Source of the DNA: Pseudomonas fluorescens
GTDB lineage: Bacteria; Pseudomonadota; Gammaproteobacteria; Pseudomonadales; Pseudomonadaceae
Direction of reading: 5' to 3'
Assembly (NCBI RefSeq): GCF_001307275.1
Contig: NZ_CP012831.1
Coordinates: 1,178,001 to 1,242,000, forward strand
Length of the DNA: 64,000 nt
The notes under the pieces are model-generated. The model was not told the DNA's origin and did no database searches. It saw nothing but the letters and a program-made list of their open reading frames with translations. Shown here in pieces: positions 37,426-46,829 of the stretch (position 1 is the first letter of the stretch; each line of letters opens with the position of its first letter). Both the position numbers and the translations under genes were made by a program.

Positions 37426-38562
37426 TCACTGCTTCGGGGTATCGGCGGCCGCGACTTTCTTGGTATCGGTAGCGGCTTTGGCCGGTTGAGGCTTCTTCGC
37501 TGGGGTAGCGGGCTTGGCCGCGACCTTCTTTGCAGGCGCCTTGGTCGCAGCTTTTTTGGCCGGTGCTTTCTTGGTCGAGGCTTTGGAGGTCGAGGCCACC
37601 GCTTTTTTAGCCGCAGGCGCAGGCGCCGCGGCAGTAGACTTCACATCCTGGGCCGCAACCATCGTCACTGGGGCCGGGGCCGGCATGTTGTACTTGCTCA
37701 GCAGCGCAACCATGGTGTTGGCCGGCGTGACCAGCAATTCCACACGACGGTTCAAGGCGCGGCCCTCAACGCTGTCGTTGGCCGCACGTGGCGCCACGGC
37801 GCCCATGCCGCGCAGCATCAGGCGATCACGTTGCAGGCCGCTGAGGCGGAAAATCGCCGCCACGGACTGGGCACGCTCCTGGCTGAGCTTGAGGTTGGCC
37901 GGTGCGGCGCCCGAGGTGTCGGCGTGACCAAGGATCAGCACGGCGGTCTTCGGGTCGGCTTCAAGGATCTTCGCCACGCGGGTGAACGGGCCGAGGGTCA
38001 CGGGCAGCAGCATCGCCGGACGGTCCGGGTTGAAAGAGCCGTCCACGGGCGCGGTGACCACCAGCACATTATCGCGGCGCTCGAGTTCGAGCTTGCTGTC
38101 CTGGATCGCCGTGCGCAGCTTCGGCTCGTAGTCGTCGAGCCAGGCCTGGGTGACTTTCGGATCGGGCATCGGCACCGCCTTGGCGGTTTCCTGGTCCTTG
38201 CCGCCGAACGGCCACCACCACTTGCCGTTGCTCTCGGCTTCGGCCTTGGCAACAGCTGTCGGCGCCTTGGCCTCAGGCTTGGCTTGCGCGTCTGCCTTTG
38301 CTTCGACTTTTCTGGCAGCGTCTGCGGCGGTTTCCTCGGAAGAGAACGGCCACCACCAGTGGCTGGCGCCCTCGGCCTTGGCTTGCGGTGCGACGGCGGC
38401 AGGCTTCAGAGGCGCCGCTGGCGCCGTTTCCTTGGCCGCCACCTTGTCGGAAGAGCCGAACGGCCACCAGCCACTGCTGCCCTCGGCATCATTTTGTGGG
38501 TTTTGTGCGCAACCGGTGATAGCGAAGCACAGCGCCAGAGCGAGGGTTTTATTCGATGACAT
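37426..38562 (-). CDS. OmpA-domain lipoprotein with WWPF repeats and a Lys/Ala-rich tail
   Basis: 378 residues from ATG 38562 (MSSNKTLALA). Lipobox AITGC gives a lipidated Cys18. Three spaced tryptophan motifs follow: GWWPFGSSD (31-39), HWWWPFSSE (68-76) and KWWWPFGGKD (114-123), within Ala/Lys/Glu-rich linkers. An OmpA-like peptidoglycan-binding domain covers about 165-280 (LGHADTSGAAPANLKLSQER, GRALNRRVELLV). Residues 311-378 are almost only Ala, Lys, Pro, Thr and Ser, in AAKK/APAKK repeats like histone H1 or AlgP. That tail is odd for an envelope protein and could bind anionic polymers. Upstream of pdxH in the same direction with a 23-bp gap. Function unknown. Confidence 0.85.
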   Translation of the reverse strand: MSSNKTLALALCFAITGCAQNPQNDAEGSSGWWPFGSSDKVAAKETAPAAPLKPAAVAPQAKAEGASHWWWPFSSEETAADAARKVEAKADAQAKPEAKAPTAVAKAEAESNGKWWWPFGGKDQETAKAVPMPDPKVTQAWLDDYEPKLRTAIQDSKLELERRDNVLVVTAPVDGSFNPDRPAMLLPVTLGPFTRVAKILEADPKTAVLILGHADTSGAAPANLKLSQERAQSVAAIFRLSGLQRDRLMLRGMGAVAPRAANDSVEGRALNRRVELLVTPANTMVALLSKYNMPAPAPVTMVAAQDVKSTAAAPAPAAKKAVASTSKASTKKAPAKKAATKAPAKKVAAKPATPAKKPQPAKAATDTKKVAAADTPKQ

Positions 38563-38679
38563 TGGATATCCACAAAATGATCTAAATGAAAAAACAAGGC
38601 CATGTTTTGGCCGCATAAACAGACGCTTCGAAACTGAAAAGGACACGAGGTTCCTGTGTCCATGGCCTTCAATGGCGTT

Positions 38680-39825
38680 TTATAGACAAGCGGCAAGCAC
38701 CCGCGCAAGATTTTGCGCGCGCGGGTCCATCAACACGTAAGGCCCCAGCGTATTGGTCACGAAACCGAACGCTACGTCATGTTCGGGATCGGCAAACCCG
38801 ATGGAGCCCCCGGCCCCTGGATGACCGAACGCCCGTGGGCCGAGGCCGTAGGTCGCGTTCGGCACATCCGGTTGGTCGAGCATGCAACCCAGGCCGAAAC
38901 GGGTCTGGGTCAACAACGTCTTATCCTCGCCAAAGCTGTGCTGGCGAGTCAGTTCGTCGAGCATTTCACCTTCCAGCAGGCTGCCGTCCAGCAGCCCCGC
39001 ATAGAACCCGGCCAGGCTACGGGCATTGCCGTGGCCGTTGGCCGCCGGTTGTTGCATGCGCCGCCATTCCGGCTTGTTGGTGCTGGTCATGATCGACGGT
39101 GGGTTGGTAAAGGCACGGGTGGTCATGGCCGTCGGCTCGCGCATCGTCACCTGCAGCAGGCGCTGGGCCGCCGCATCGCCGACGTTGCCTTTGCCACGGG
39201 CGATGTGGGCCACGCGATGGAACTCGTCGTCGGCCAGGCCAACGTGGAAATCCAGGCCCAACGGCTTGGCGACCCGGGCGACGATGGACTCCCCAGGGCC
39301 ACGCCCATCGGCCCGGCGCAACAGCTCGCCCACCAGCCAGCCGTAAGTGATCGCGGCATAACCGTGGCCTTCGCCCGGCGTCCACCAAGGTGTTTCGGCA
39401 GCCAGGGCATCGACCATGGCTTGCCAGTCATAAAGCGCTTCGGGCGGCAGCAATTCATGCAGCGCCGGCAGCCCCGCCTGGTGGCAGAGCAGTTGACGCA
39501 GGGTGATGGATTGCTTGCCGGCCGCAGCAAACTCTGGCCAGTAGCGGGCTACCGGGGCGTCCAACTGCAACTTGCCTTCGGCCACCAGTTGCAGGGCGGT
39601 AACGGCGGTGAACGTCTTGGTGCAGGAAAACAGGTTGGCGATGGTGTCGCTGTGCCAGGCTTCATGGCCATCCTTGTCGGCGGTACCGGCCCACAGGTCG
39701 ATCACCGTGCGGCCACCCACCTGGATGCACAACGCCGCGCCGCGCTCCTGGGGATCATCGAACAGCGCCGCGAACGCTTCACGCACCGCCTCGAACTGAA
39801 GTTCGTAATGGCCTTGAATTTGCAC
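38680..39825 (-). CDS. Serine hydrolase of the class C beta-lactamase/esterase family
   Basis: 381 residues, no signal peptide, so cytoplasmic. Catalytic SxxK is SCTK (Ser67-Lys70). A Tyr in GHGYAAITYGWL fits the second motif, and GHPGAGGSIGFADPEHDVAFGFVTN replaces the KTG box with HPG. These features point to an EstB-like esterase (family VIII) rather than a beta-lactamase. Substrate unknown. Monocistronic. Confidence 0.88.
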   Translation of the reverse strand: MQIQGHYELQFEAVREAFAALFDDPQERGAALCIQVGGRTVIDLWAGTADKDGHEAWHSDTIANLFSCTKTFTAVTALQLVAEGKLQLDAPVARYWPEFAAAGKQSITLRQLLCHQAGLPALHELLPPEALYDWQAMVDALAAETPWWTPGEGHGYAAITYGWLVGELLRRADGRGPGESIVARVAKPLGLDFHVGLADDEFHRVAHIARGKGNVGDAAAQRLLQVTMREPTAMTTRAFTNPPSIMTSTNKPEWRRMQQPAANGHGNARSLAGFYAGLLDGSLLEGEMLDELTRQHSFGEDKTLLTQTRFGLGCMLDQPDVPNATYGLGPRAFGHPGAGGSIGFADPEHDVAFGFVTNTLGPYVLMDPRAQNLARVLAACL

Positions 39826-39942
39826 CCGTAACTCCCTTGAAACAAAGACTTTTCAGAGTGGCTGGCATTGTTTCAGGCATTAGGTCATTTGGGAACCGCT
39901 ACAGGACGGCTGGCTAAGCATGCCCCTGTGGCAAGAAGAACC

Positions 39943-40029
39943 TGTGGGAGCAAGGCTTGCCCGCGACGAGGCCTGTGAGGTCTTTCTGAAACCCTGGTGC
40001 CTTCATCGCGGGCAAGCCTTGCTCCCACA
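39943..40029. repeat. REPIN, class B with matching arms
   Basis: 87 bp. Both arms are of the CAAGGCTTGCCCGCGA type, unlike the mixed-arm copies elsewhere. Confidence 0.9.
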
Positions 40030-40062
40030 AATACATTGCTTCACCGTGAAATCGCAGCAGCC

Positions 40063-42207
40063 TCAGGTAATCTCCCGCCGAAACGGCGGCAACGCATTGA
40101 GGATCGCCTTGCCATAGCGCTGGGTGACCAGCCGTCGGTCAAGCAAGGTGATGGTGCCGCGATCCTCTTCGGTACGTAGCAAGCGGCCACACGCCTGGAC
40201 CAGCTTCAGCGAAGCGTCCGGCACGGAGATTTCCATGAACGGGTTGCCACCGCGGGCCTCGATCCACTCGGCCAACGCCGCCTCCACGGGGTCGTCAGGA
40301 ACCGAGAACGGGATCTTGGCAATCACCACGTGCTCGCAATAGGCACCGGGCAAGTCCACGCCTTCGGCGAAGCTCGCCAGGCCGAACAGCACGCTGGAGT
40401 CCCCACCATCGACCCGTGCCTTGTGCTTGTTCAGTGTTTCCTGCTTCGACAGGTTGCCCTGGATGAACACCTGCTTGCGCCAGTCCCGGTCAAGGCCATC
40501 GAACACATCCTGCATCTGTTTGCGCGAGGAAAACAGCACCAGCGTGCCCCGTGAGCCTTCCACCAGTTCCGGCAGATCGCGGATGATCGCCGCGGTGTGA
40601 GCGGCGGCATCCCGTGGGTCGGCCTTGAGGTCGGGCACCCGCAGCACGCCGGCGTCTGCGTGATGGAAGGGGCTCGGGACCACGGCGGTCACGGCTTTCT
40701 TCGGCAAGCCGGCGCGCATGCGGAAGCGATCGAACGTGCCCAGGGCGGTCAGCGTGGCGGACGTCACCAGCGCGCCATAGGCCACGTTCCACAGGTTGCG
40801 CCGCAGCATTTCCGCCGCCAGGATCGGGCTGGCATTGACCTCGATGTCGAACAGCGAACCGCTTTCGGCCAGGGTCAGCCAGCGCGCCATCGGCGGGTTG
40901 TCTTCCGGGTCTTCGACGGTGAATGCCGTCCACAGCTCCCAGTTGCCCTGGGATCGGGACAACAGGCTACCGAACAGCGGGTACCACTCCTCGGCCTGGT
41001 TGCTGGCGATACCGATGTTGACCTCGCCGTCCATGCCTTCCTTGAGCAGGTCGGTCAGGCGCGTGAACAGGTCGGTCAGGCGCGCGAAACCTTTCTTGAG
41101 CTCGATGCCCATTTCGCGCATGTGTTCAGGAATCACTCCGCCAACGAAGCGATGGCGTGGCCGCTCGCGGCCCTCGACGTCTTCGCCGGGCTTGAAATCG
41201 GCCACTTGCTCACACGCAGTGAACATGAACTGCTGGTTCGTCTTGATTTCCCGAGCCAGCTCCGGCACCTGCTCGATGAACTTGCCCAGGTCACCCGGCA
41301 ACGGATGCTGGGCCAGCAGCTTGGTGAGGTTCTTGGCGGTGGTTTCCAGCCAGTCGGCGGTGGAACGCAGCCGGGTGTAATGGGCGAAATGGCCGATGGC
41401 CTTGTCCGGCAGGTGATGGCCTTCGTCGAACACGTAGATCGTGTCGCGCGGGTCCGGCAGCACCGCACCGCCGCCCAGGGCCAGGTCGGCCAGGACCATG
41501 TCGTGGTTGGTGACGATGACGTCGACCTTGCCCATGCCTTCGCGAGCCTTGTAGAAGGCGCACTGGCCGAAGTTCGGGCAATGGCGGTTGGTGCACTGGC
41601 TATGGTCGGTCGTCAGGCGGGACCAGTCGGCGTCTTCCAGGGCCGTGGACCAGCTGTCGCGGTCGCCGTCCCATTTATTGCCGGCCAGCTTCTCGATCAT
41701 GCTGGTGAACAGCTTCTGGCTGGCTTCATCCACCTCGATCTTGAAGCCTTCTTCTTCGAACAACTGGGCCGTGGCTGTCTGCGCGTGGCCTTCCTGGAGC
41801 AACATGTCGAGCTTGGACAGGCACATGTAGCGCCCGCGCCCCTTGGCCAGCGCGAACGTGAAGTTCAGCCCACTGTTGCGCATCAGGTCGGGCAGGTCCT
41901 TGTAGACGATCTGTTCCTGCAGGGCGATGGTGGCCGTGGCGATCACCAGGCGCTTGCCGGCGGCCTTGGCGGTGGGAATCGCCGCCAGGCTGTAGGCCAC
42001 GGTCTTGCCAGTACCGGTGCCGGCCTCCACCGCCACCACGGCAGGCTCGCCGCTGCGCCGGCCTTCGTCGTCGGTGTCGATGTCACCCAGGACTTTTGCC
42101 ACTTCGGCAATCATCAGGCGCTGGCCATATCGCGGCTTGAGGCTCTTGGCTTCGAGAAAACGCGAATAGGCGCCCTGGATCGTGGTTTTGAGTTCGGTGC
42201 TGATCAT
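40063..42207 (-). CDS. dinG: ATP-dependent DNA helicase DinG
   Basis: 714 residues. XPD-like superfamily 2 5'-3' helicase. Walker A EAGTGTGKT at 61-69; DEGH box at 261-264; Cys129, Cys205, Cys210 and Cys216 (in YMCLS and CTNRHCPNFGQC) should hold the 4Fe-4S cluster; motif VI is QACGRLLRTEEDRG. It unwinds D-loops, R-loops and forked DNA and is linked to the damage response in E. coli. I see no LexA box of the CTG-N10-CAG type just upstream. Divergent from a CopD-like gene with a 99-bp gap. Confidence 0.97.
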   Translation of the reverse strand: MISTELKTTIQGAYSRFLEAKSLKPRYGQRLMIAEVAKVLGDIDTDDEGRRSGEPAVVAVEAGTGTGKTVAYSLAAIPTAKAAGKRLVIATATIALQEQIVYKDLPDLMRNSGLNFTFALAKGRGRYMCLSKLDMLLQEGHAQTATAQLFEEEGFKIEVDEASQKLFTSMIEKLAGNKWDGDRDSWSTALEDADWSRLTTDHSQCTNRHCPNFGQCAFYKAREGMGKVDVIVTNHDMVLADLALGGGAVLPDPRDTIYVFDEGHHLPDKAIGHFAHYTRLRSTADWLETTAKNLTKLLAQHPLPGDLGKFIEQVPELAREIKTNQQFMFTACEQVADFKPGEDVEGRERPRHRFVGGVIPEHMREMGIELKKGFARLTDLFTRLTDLLKEGMDGEVNIGIASNQAEEWYPLFGSLLSRSQGNWELWTAFTVEDPEDNPPMARWLTLAESGSLFDIEVNASPILAAEMLRRNLWNVAYGALVTSATLTALGTFDRFRMRAGLPKKAVTAVVPSPFHHADAGVLRVPDLKADPRDAAAHTAAIIRDLPELVEGSRGTLVLFSSRKQMQDVFDGLDRDWRKQVFIQGNLSKQETLNKHKARVDGGDSSVLFGLASFAEGVDLPGAYCEHVVIAKIPFSVPDDPVEAALAEWIEARGGNPFMEISVPDASLKLVQACGRLLRTEEDRGTITLLDRRLVTQRYGKAILNALPPFRREIT

Positions 42208-42306
42208 GAATGGTCGGGCGCTAAAAACGCTGGATAAATTTTCAGTGGTTCGGATCGGCGGCTATCATACCCCGCTAATGAATCCTGCGCAGAACGGAGT
42301 AACCCA

Positions 42307-42771
42307 ATGACACCCTTTGCCCTTGTCTACACCCTGCATTTACTGGCGGCCCTGGTCTGGGTCGGCGGCATGTTCTTCGCCTGGATGATCCTGCGCCCCG
42401 CCGCAATGACGGCGCTTGAGGGCCCTGCCCGACTCACGTTGTGGGTAGAAGTGTTTCAGCGTTTTTTCGTCTGGGTCTGGGTCGCGGTCGTACTTTTGCC
42501 GATCAGCGGCGTAGGCCTGATCCATCTGCGCTTCGCCGGTTTCGAAACCGCGCCGCGTTATGTGCAGGTGATGATGGGGTTGTATGTGGTGATGACGGCG
42601 CTGTTTATCCGTATCCAGGGCTTGCAACTGCCCGCATTGCGTAACGCCGTGACGGCACAGGACTGGCCGACGGGTGCGGCGGTGCTGGGGAAGATCCGGC
42701 GGTTGGTGGGAATCAATCTGTTGATCGGGTTGCTGGTGGTGGCGATTGGCGCGGCGCGGCCGATGTTCTGA
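42307..42771 (+). CDS. CopD family membrane protein
   Basis: 154 residues, four hydrophobic helices. His residues at HLLAALVWVGGM near the N-terminus and the pattern FAWMILRPAAM fit the CopD/DUF2269-like b-type membrane domain. CopD relatives take part in copper handling, but this short stand-alone form is common and its role is unclear. GGAG precedes the ATG. Confidence 0.8.
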   Translation: MTPFALVYTLHLLAALVWVGGMFFAWMILRPAAMTALEGPARLTLWVEVFQRFFVWVWVAVVLLPISGVGLIHLRFAGFETAPRYVQVMMGLYVVMTALFIRIQGLQLPALRNAVTAQDWPTGAAVLGKIRRLVGINLLIGLLVVAIGAARPMF

Positions 42772-42787
42772 AAATCACATAAAACCC

Positions 42788-42876
42788 TGTGGGAGCGAGC
42801 TTGCTCGCGATGGCGGCACGTCGGGCAATACTTGATCGACTGACACAACGCCATCGCGAGCAAGCTCGCTCCCACA
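42788..42876. repeat. REPIN, symmetric class A
   Basis: 89-bp unit between the convergent CopD-like and collagen-like genes. Confidence 0.93.
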
Positions 42877-42896
42877 GGTTCAGATCAGATTTTTCG

Positions 42897-43655
42897 TCAG
42901 AACCGCTGCACCGTCACCGCCCCCGCCGCTCCGGCAGGCCCAGGCTGGCCATCGGCGCCAGGACGGCCGCTTTTACCGCCATCGGCGGTATAGACCAGGC
43001 ACCCCTTGGCCTTGCCTCCCGCCCCGGGTTTGCCGCCGTGTCCCGCCGCGCCACCGGCACCGCCGTCCACCGTCACTTTGATCTGTTCGGCGGGATACTC
43101 ACGAGGCACTTCGAGGCGCACCAGCGCACCGGCCGCACCCGGTTGCCCATCGCTGCCGTTACTGCCGTCGGCACCACGACCGGCCGAACCCCAAGTGCAA
43201 CCCGGCGCCTGGCCATTGGCACCGTCAAGACCGACGAAACCCGGTGCACCGGTGCCGCCCCGGGCGTCCACCGACAACAACGGCGCATTCAACACCTTGA
43301 AACGCAGGTTGAGATCACGCCCCGGCCGCGCGGCCTTGGTATAGGTCCCCGGTGCACCGCGGGAAGTGATCTGGCTGCCCTCGGCCAATTCAGCCTGGGC
43401 CACTTTCATTTCCAGTACCTGCTGCGCCGGCACGATGGCGATCCGCGCTTCACGTCCCAGGTGCAACTGGTCGATGGTCAATTCAGTGACATTGGAAGGC
43501 ACCAGCAGTGTGCCGTAATCGGCCACGTCCAGTCGTTCCAGGGTCAGGGTGCTGGTGGTGTTGGGCAGGCGCATCAACGAATGGCCTTCGACCTGGAGCA
43601 CCTGGGCCGAAGCCCATGGGCATACGAGTGCGGCAAGCAGACACAATTTACGCAT
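42897..43655 (-). CDS. Exported protein with collagen-like Gly-rich segments
   Basis: 252 residues from ATG 43655. A signal peptide MRKLCLLAALVCPWASA is likely. Residues 20-125 are beta-rich (STLTLERLDVADYGTLLVP). The second half has Gly-X-Y runs: GGTGAPGFVGLDGANG, GADGSNGSDGQPGAAG and GRPGADGQPGPAGAAGA, with two Cys between them. Short collagen-like stretches occur in a Pseudomonas exported family of unknown role; they are too short here for a long stable triple helix. The start overlaps the stop of the DUF1145 gene by 8 bp (ATGCGTAA), so the two are one operon. Confidence 0.75.
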   Translation of the reverse strand: MRKLCLLAALVCPWASAQVLQVEGHSLMRLPNTTSTLTLERLDVADYGTLLVPSNVTELTIDQLHLGREARIAIVPAQQVLEMKVAQAELAEGSQITSRGAPGTYTKAARPGRDLNLRFKVLNAPLLSVDARGGTGAPGFVGLDGANGQAPGCTWGSAGRGADGSNGSDGQPGAAGALVRLEVPREYPAEQIKVTVDGGAGGAAGHGGKPGAGGKAKGCLVYTADGGKSGRPGADGQPGPAGAAGAVTVQRF

Positions 43656-43920
43656 GGGAAGCCTCTGGCGCGGTCGGGAGGGTTTGCAGGTGGAAGATGC
43701 CGAACAGCAGCACTCTGAGGCGATCGCGGCCAGGCGCGGGGCGGCCACGGAAACTGGCCCGGAACACCAGCAGCTCCAGCAAATGGAGTACCAGCAAAAA
43801 CCCGCCGGCGACATTGACCAGCAGATGCAGCGGATGGACGAACGGCACCACCAGATTGACCAGCACCACCAGCCAGAACAGCAGGGTCAGCAAGCGCCCC
43901 AGCCCCCAAAACACCTTCAT
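43648..43920 (-). CDS. DUF1145 family membrane protein
   Basis: 90 residues from ATG 43920, with a GGGGGG run upstream. Two hydrophobic helices (about 8-30 and 35-55: LFWLVVLVNLVVPF, HLLVNVAGGFLLVLHLLELLVF). It matches small DUF1145 inner membrane proteins; function unknown. Coupled to the collagen-like gene downstream. Confidence 0.75.
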   Translation of the reverse strand: MKVFWGLGRLLTLLFWLVVLVNLVVPFVHPLHLLVNVAGGFLLVLHLLELLVFRASFRGRPAPGRDRLRVLLFGIFHLQTLPTAPEASHA

Positions 43921-44066
43921 ACGCCCCCCTGATCGAGCATTATTCTTTGCCCGCACAGTAACGGCTTGCGCGCAGGATAAGCCAGGGGGTCCGGTAAATT
44001 TAATCTAACCCGGGCCCTGGCCCACCGGATCGCCCTCCCGACGACCCGGCAGCCCTGGGCCGCGCC

Positions 44067-44792
44067 TCAGCGCTGGATATGCAATTCAACCCGACGGTTC
44101 TGCGCCCGCCCTTCGTCGGTCTCATTGTCGGCCACCGGCTCGCTTTCACCCTTGCCTTCGCTGGTGAGTTTGCCGGGGGCCAGCCCCTGGGTCAGCAAAT
44201 ACTCCACGACGCTGCTGGCCCGACGTTCGGACAGCCCTTGGTTATAGGCATCAGTGCCGACACTGTCGGTGTGGCCCACCACGCGGATGCTGGCGACATT
44301 GGCATGGCTGAGTTTGCCCATCAGCCCATCGAGCTGGCTTCGAGCGTCTGCGGTGAGGTCGGATTTGTCGAAATCGAACAGCACCTTGCCCGCGTCGTTG
44401 AGGGTGATGACCTCGCTCGCCGGTGCTTGCGGTTCGACCGGTGGCGCACTGGCCGGGTATTGCGGCAGCGGGCAACCGTGATGTTCGACAGGGGTATTGG
44501 CCGGGGTATCGGGACAACGGTCGCGGCGGTCGAACACGCCGTCGTCGTCTTCATCGCCATCCTGGGCGTAGCAGATCAAGCCACCGCCCAGCAGCCCCAA
44601 TGCAGCGCCGCCGGCGGCCCAACCACTGCTTTCAATGGCCCCCAACCCGCCGCCGACGAGGCCGCCGATCAGGCTACAGACTGGCCAGGTGCGTTGATTG
44701 AGGGGTGCGCTGCCGTCGCTGTGAGTGGCGCAGCCAGACAACAGACTGCTTGCCAGCAGTACCGGTAAGGCGGCCCTGATTAGAACGTTCAT
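44067..44792 (-). CDS. OmpA-family lipoprotein (copy 1)
   Basis: 241 residues. Lipobox LLSGC gives a lipidated Cys21. A glycine-rich hydrophobic segment spans about 40-75 (GGLVGGGLGAIE, GLLGGGLICYA). A thrombospondin-type-3-like acidic repeat DGDEDDDGVFDRRDRCPDTP, probably calcium-binding, precedes the OmpA domain (130-241) with VVGHTDSVGTDAYNQGLSERR and the C-terminal NRRVEL. It should tie the outer membrane to peptidoglycan. A second copy of the same design lies 90 bp upstream. Confidence 0.9.
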   Translation of the reverse strand: MNVLIRAALPVLLASSLLSGCATHSDGSAPLNQRTWPVCSLIGGLVGGGLGAIESSGWAAGGAALGLLGGGLICYAQDGDEDDDGVFDRRDRCPDTPANTPVEHHGCPLPQYPASAPPVEPQAPASEVITLNDAGKVLFDFDKSDLTADARSQLDGLMGKLSHANVASIRVVGHTDSVGTDAYNQGLSERRASSVVEYLLTQGLAPGKLTSEGKGESEPVADNETDEGRAQNRRVELHIQR

Positions 44793-44882
44793 GGTGAAGG
44801 CTCCTGTGTCACCGGCCCATACCGGTCACACAGGAGTAAAGACCCGCATCCGCAACTCAACAAGCCGCGGATGACAAGGGTT

Positions 44883-45578
44883 TCAGCGGTTTATCTTGAT
44901 TTCCGTACGGCGGTTCATCGCGCGGCCATCGGCGGTCTTGTTATCGGCCACCGGCTGGCTCTCGCCGGCACCGGACACCGAGACAAAACTGGCCTGCGGC
45001 ACGCCGTTTTCAACCAGGTATTTCACCACCGAATTGGCCCGTCTCTCCGACAGTTTCTGGTTGTAGGCATCGCTGCCGACGCTGTCGGTGTGGCCGGTGA
45101 CCCGCAGTTGCGCGGTGGACGTTTCCTGTTTCAGCCGGGTGGCGACCGTGCTCAGTACCTCTTTGTCGGCCGGAGTCAGCGTGGCTTTGTTGAATTCGAA
45201 GTGCACGTCGCGGATCACGATGGTTTCTTCCTTGACCACGACCGGCTCTTCGACCACCGGCGCCGGGGCGGGTGGCGGGCAACCGTCGGCATCGACCTGC
45301 ACGCCCTTCGGTGTGCCCGGGCACTTGTCACGGCTGTCCGGCACACCATCGCCGTCTTCGTCGCCGTCGCCGTGCACCCAGCAATAAGCTGCCGCCATGC
45401 CGCCAACGTACAGTGCGCCGCCGCCAGCCCAGGAAGTGCTTTCTATGGCGCCTAATCCCGCACCGATCGCACCGCCGACGGCCGCACAGGTCGGCCAGTC
45501 GGTTTTCTGCAAACCTGCGCAACCAGTCAACACACTGGTTAGCAGAACCAGGGGTAACGCTGTCCGAACTATGCTCAT
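44883..45578 (-). CDS. OmpA-family lipoprotein (copy 2)
   Basis: 231 residues. Same plan as the adjacent gene: lipobox VLTGC, GGAIGAGLGAIESTSW glycine segment, acidic DGDEDGDGVPDSRDKCPGTP repeat, then OmpA domain with TGHTDSVGSDAYNQKLSERR. The two are tandem paralogues. Position upstream suggests co-transcription, although the 90-bp gap may hold a second promoter. Relatives are often annotated as OprF-like or YiaD-like. Confidence 0.92.
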   Translation of the reverse strand: MSIVRTALPLVLLTSVLTGCAGLQKTDWPTCAAVGGAIGAGLGAIESTSWAGGGALYVGGMAAAYCWVHGDGDEDGDGVPDSRDKCPGTPKGVQVDADGCPPPAPAPVVEEPVVVKEETIVIRDVHFEFNKATLTPADKEVLSTVATRLKQETSTAQLRVTGHTDSVGSDAYNQKLSERRANSVVKYLVENGVPQASFVSVSGAGESQPVADNKTADGRAMNRRTEIKINR

Positions 45579-45770
45579 CGGGTTTTCTCCTTGAGGGATC
45601 GGCTTGTCGCCGATTCAGGGGAGTAAAGACCCGTCTTGGTATCTGCGCCAGCCTGAGCAATCGCGGGTTTTCGCCCCGTGTTTGCGAAGTTTCCGCACGT
45701 TCAGAGACAAACCGCTCTAGGCCATGCTGTCCGGGCAGGCTATCGTGGTGGTTCTGACTGAGGAACTTCG

Positions 45771-46268
45771 ATGACCGTTGCCATTTCTTCGCGTACCCCC
45801 CAGCAAGCCCTGGCGGCCGTGCTTGACCGTTACGCCCCGCAAAAACTGCTGCTGATCGGTGCCAGCGGCTTTCCCGCACTCGAAGCATTCCAGCAGGCCC
45901 ATCCCGACACCGAAGTGGTCCACGCCGGCCCCGGCGCGCTGCCGGCGGACGTGGCGGCGCGACGTTTTGACCTGGCCCTGGCGCTCGATTGCCTGGAGCA
46001 TTTGCCCAAGCGCGAGGGTCTGAACCTGTTGGGCGGCATCCGCAATCTCAACGCCAGCCGCATCGCCGTGCTGGCCGACCTCAACGCCTGTGGCTGGCAA
46101 GAGACGGACTTTTTTTCCCTGGCCCTGCAAGCCAGTGAGCGATTCCAGCGCGAAGATCAGGTGCTGACCCTGTTCACCTACGATCTGCTTGAATACAAAC
46201 AGGTCCCCGACTGGCTCAACTCACGTTTTTGGGCCAACCCGGAAAACTTTGGAAAATACTGGTGGTAA
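45771..46268 (+). CDS. DUF6231 family protein
   Basis: 165 residues. [16 protein letters not shown] followed by [18 protein letters not shown] resembles the nucleotide/SAM-binding half of a class I methyltransferase, but the glycine motif is incomplete. I recognise the family as a Pseudomonas DUF (DUF6231) with no known activity. It ends 2 bp before the GTG start of the SEC-C protein, so the two are co-translated. Confidence 0.75.
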   Translation: MTVAISSRTPQQALAAVLDRYAPQKLLLIGASGFPALEAFQQAHPDTEVVHAGPGALPADVAARRFDLALALDCLEHLPKREGLNLLGGIRNLNASRIAVLADLNACGWQETDFFSLALQASERFQREDQVLTLFTYDLLEYKQVPDWLNSRFWANPENFGKYWW

Positions 46269-46270
46269 CC

Positions 46271-46759
46271 GTGAACACAAGCTCGCACTCGCCCATTTGC
46301 CCCTGCGGCAGTGGCAACTCACTGGAGGCCTGCTGCGGCCACTACCACGACGGTCATCCGGCGCCCTGCGCCGAAGCCTTGATGCGCTCGCGCTATAGCG
46401 CCTATGTGCTGGGCCTGGTGGACTATCTGGTCGCCACTACCCTGCCCGCCCAGCAGCAAGGCCTCGACCGCCAGTCCATCGGCGAGTGGAGCGCCAACAG
46501 CACCTGGTTGGGACTGGACGTGGAAAGCAGCGAAGTGTTCGGCGGTCAACCGGAGCACGCTTTCGTCACGTTCACGGCACGCTGGCACGACGGCCAGGGC
46601 GAGCACAGCCACCGTGAACAGTCCTCGTTCGTGCAGAACGACGGGCGCTGGTACTTCATCGACCCGACCGTGCCGGTCAAGACCGGACGCAACGACAGCT
46701 GTCCGTGCGGCAGCGGGCACAAATTCAAGAAGTGCTGCGCCGGCTACTTCAATCGCTGA
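46271..46759 (+). CDS. YchJ family protein with two SEC-C zinc motifs
   Basis: 162 residues from GTG 46271 ([15 protein letters not shown]), immediately after the DUF6231 stop; a longer frame from TTG 46229 overlaps that gene. The N-terminal SEC-C knuckle is [16 protein letters not shown] and the C-terminal one is [16 protein letters not shown]. The core between them has the YchJ/UPF0225 sequence '[13 protein letters not shown]' and 'THPEHAF'-like region. Zinc binding is likely; cell role unknown. Confidence 0.88.
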   Translation: MNTSSHSPICPCGSGNSLEACCGHYHDGHPAPCAEALMRSRYSAYVLGLVDYLVATTLPAQQQGLDRQSIGEWSANSTWLGLDVESSEVFGGQPEHAFVTFTARWHDGQGEHSHREQSSFVQNDGRWYFIDPTVPVKTGRNDSCPCGSGHKFKKCCAGYFNR

Positions 46760-46829
46760 TTTTAGGAAACGTCCGACACTCGTCCATCGGCCCATAGGGC
46801 TAGACTGGGGATAAACCAGAGGCACGGAC

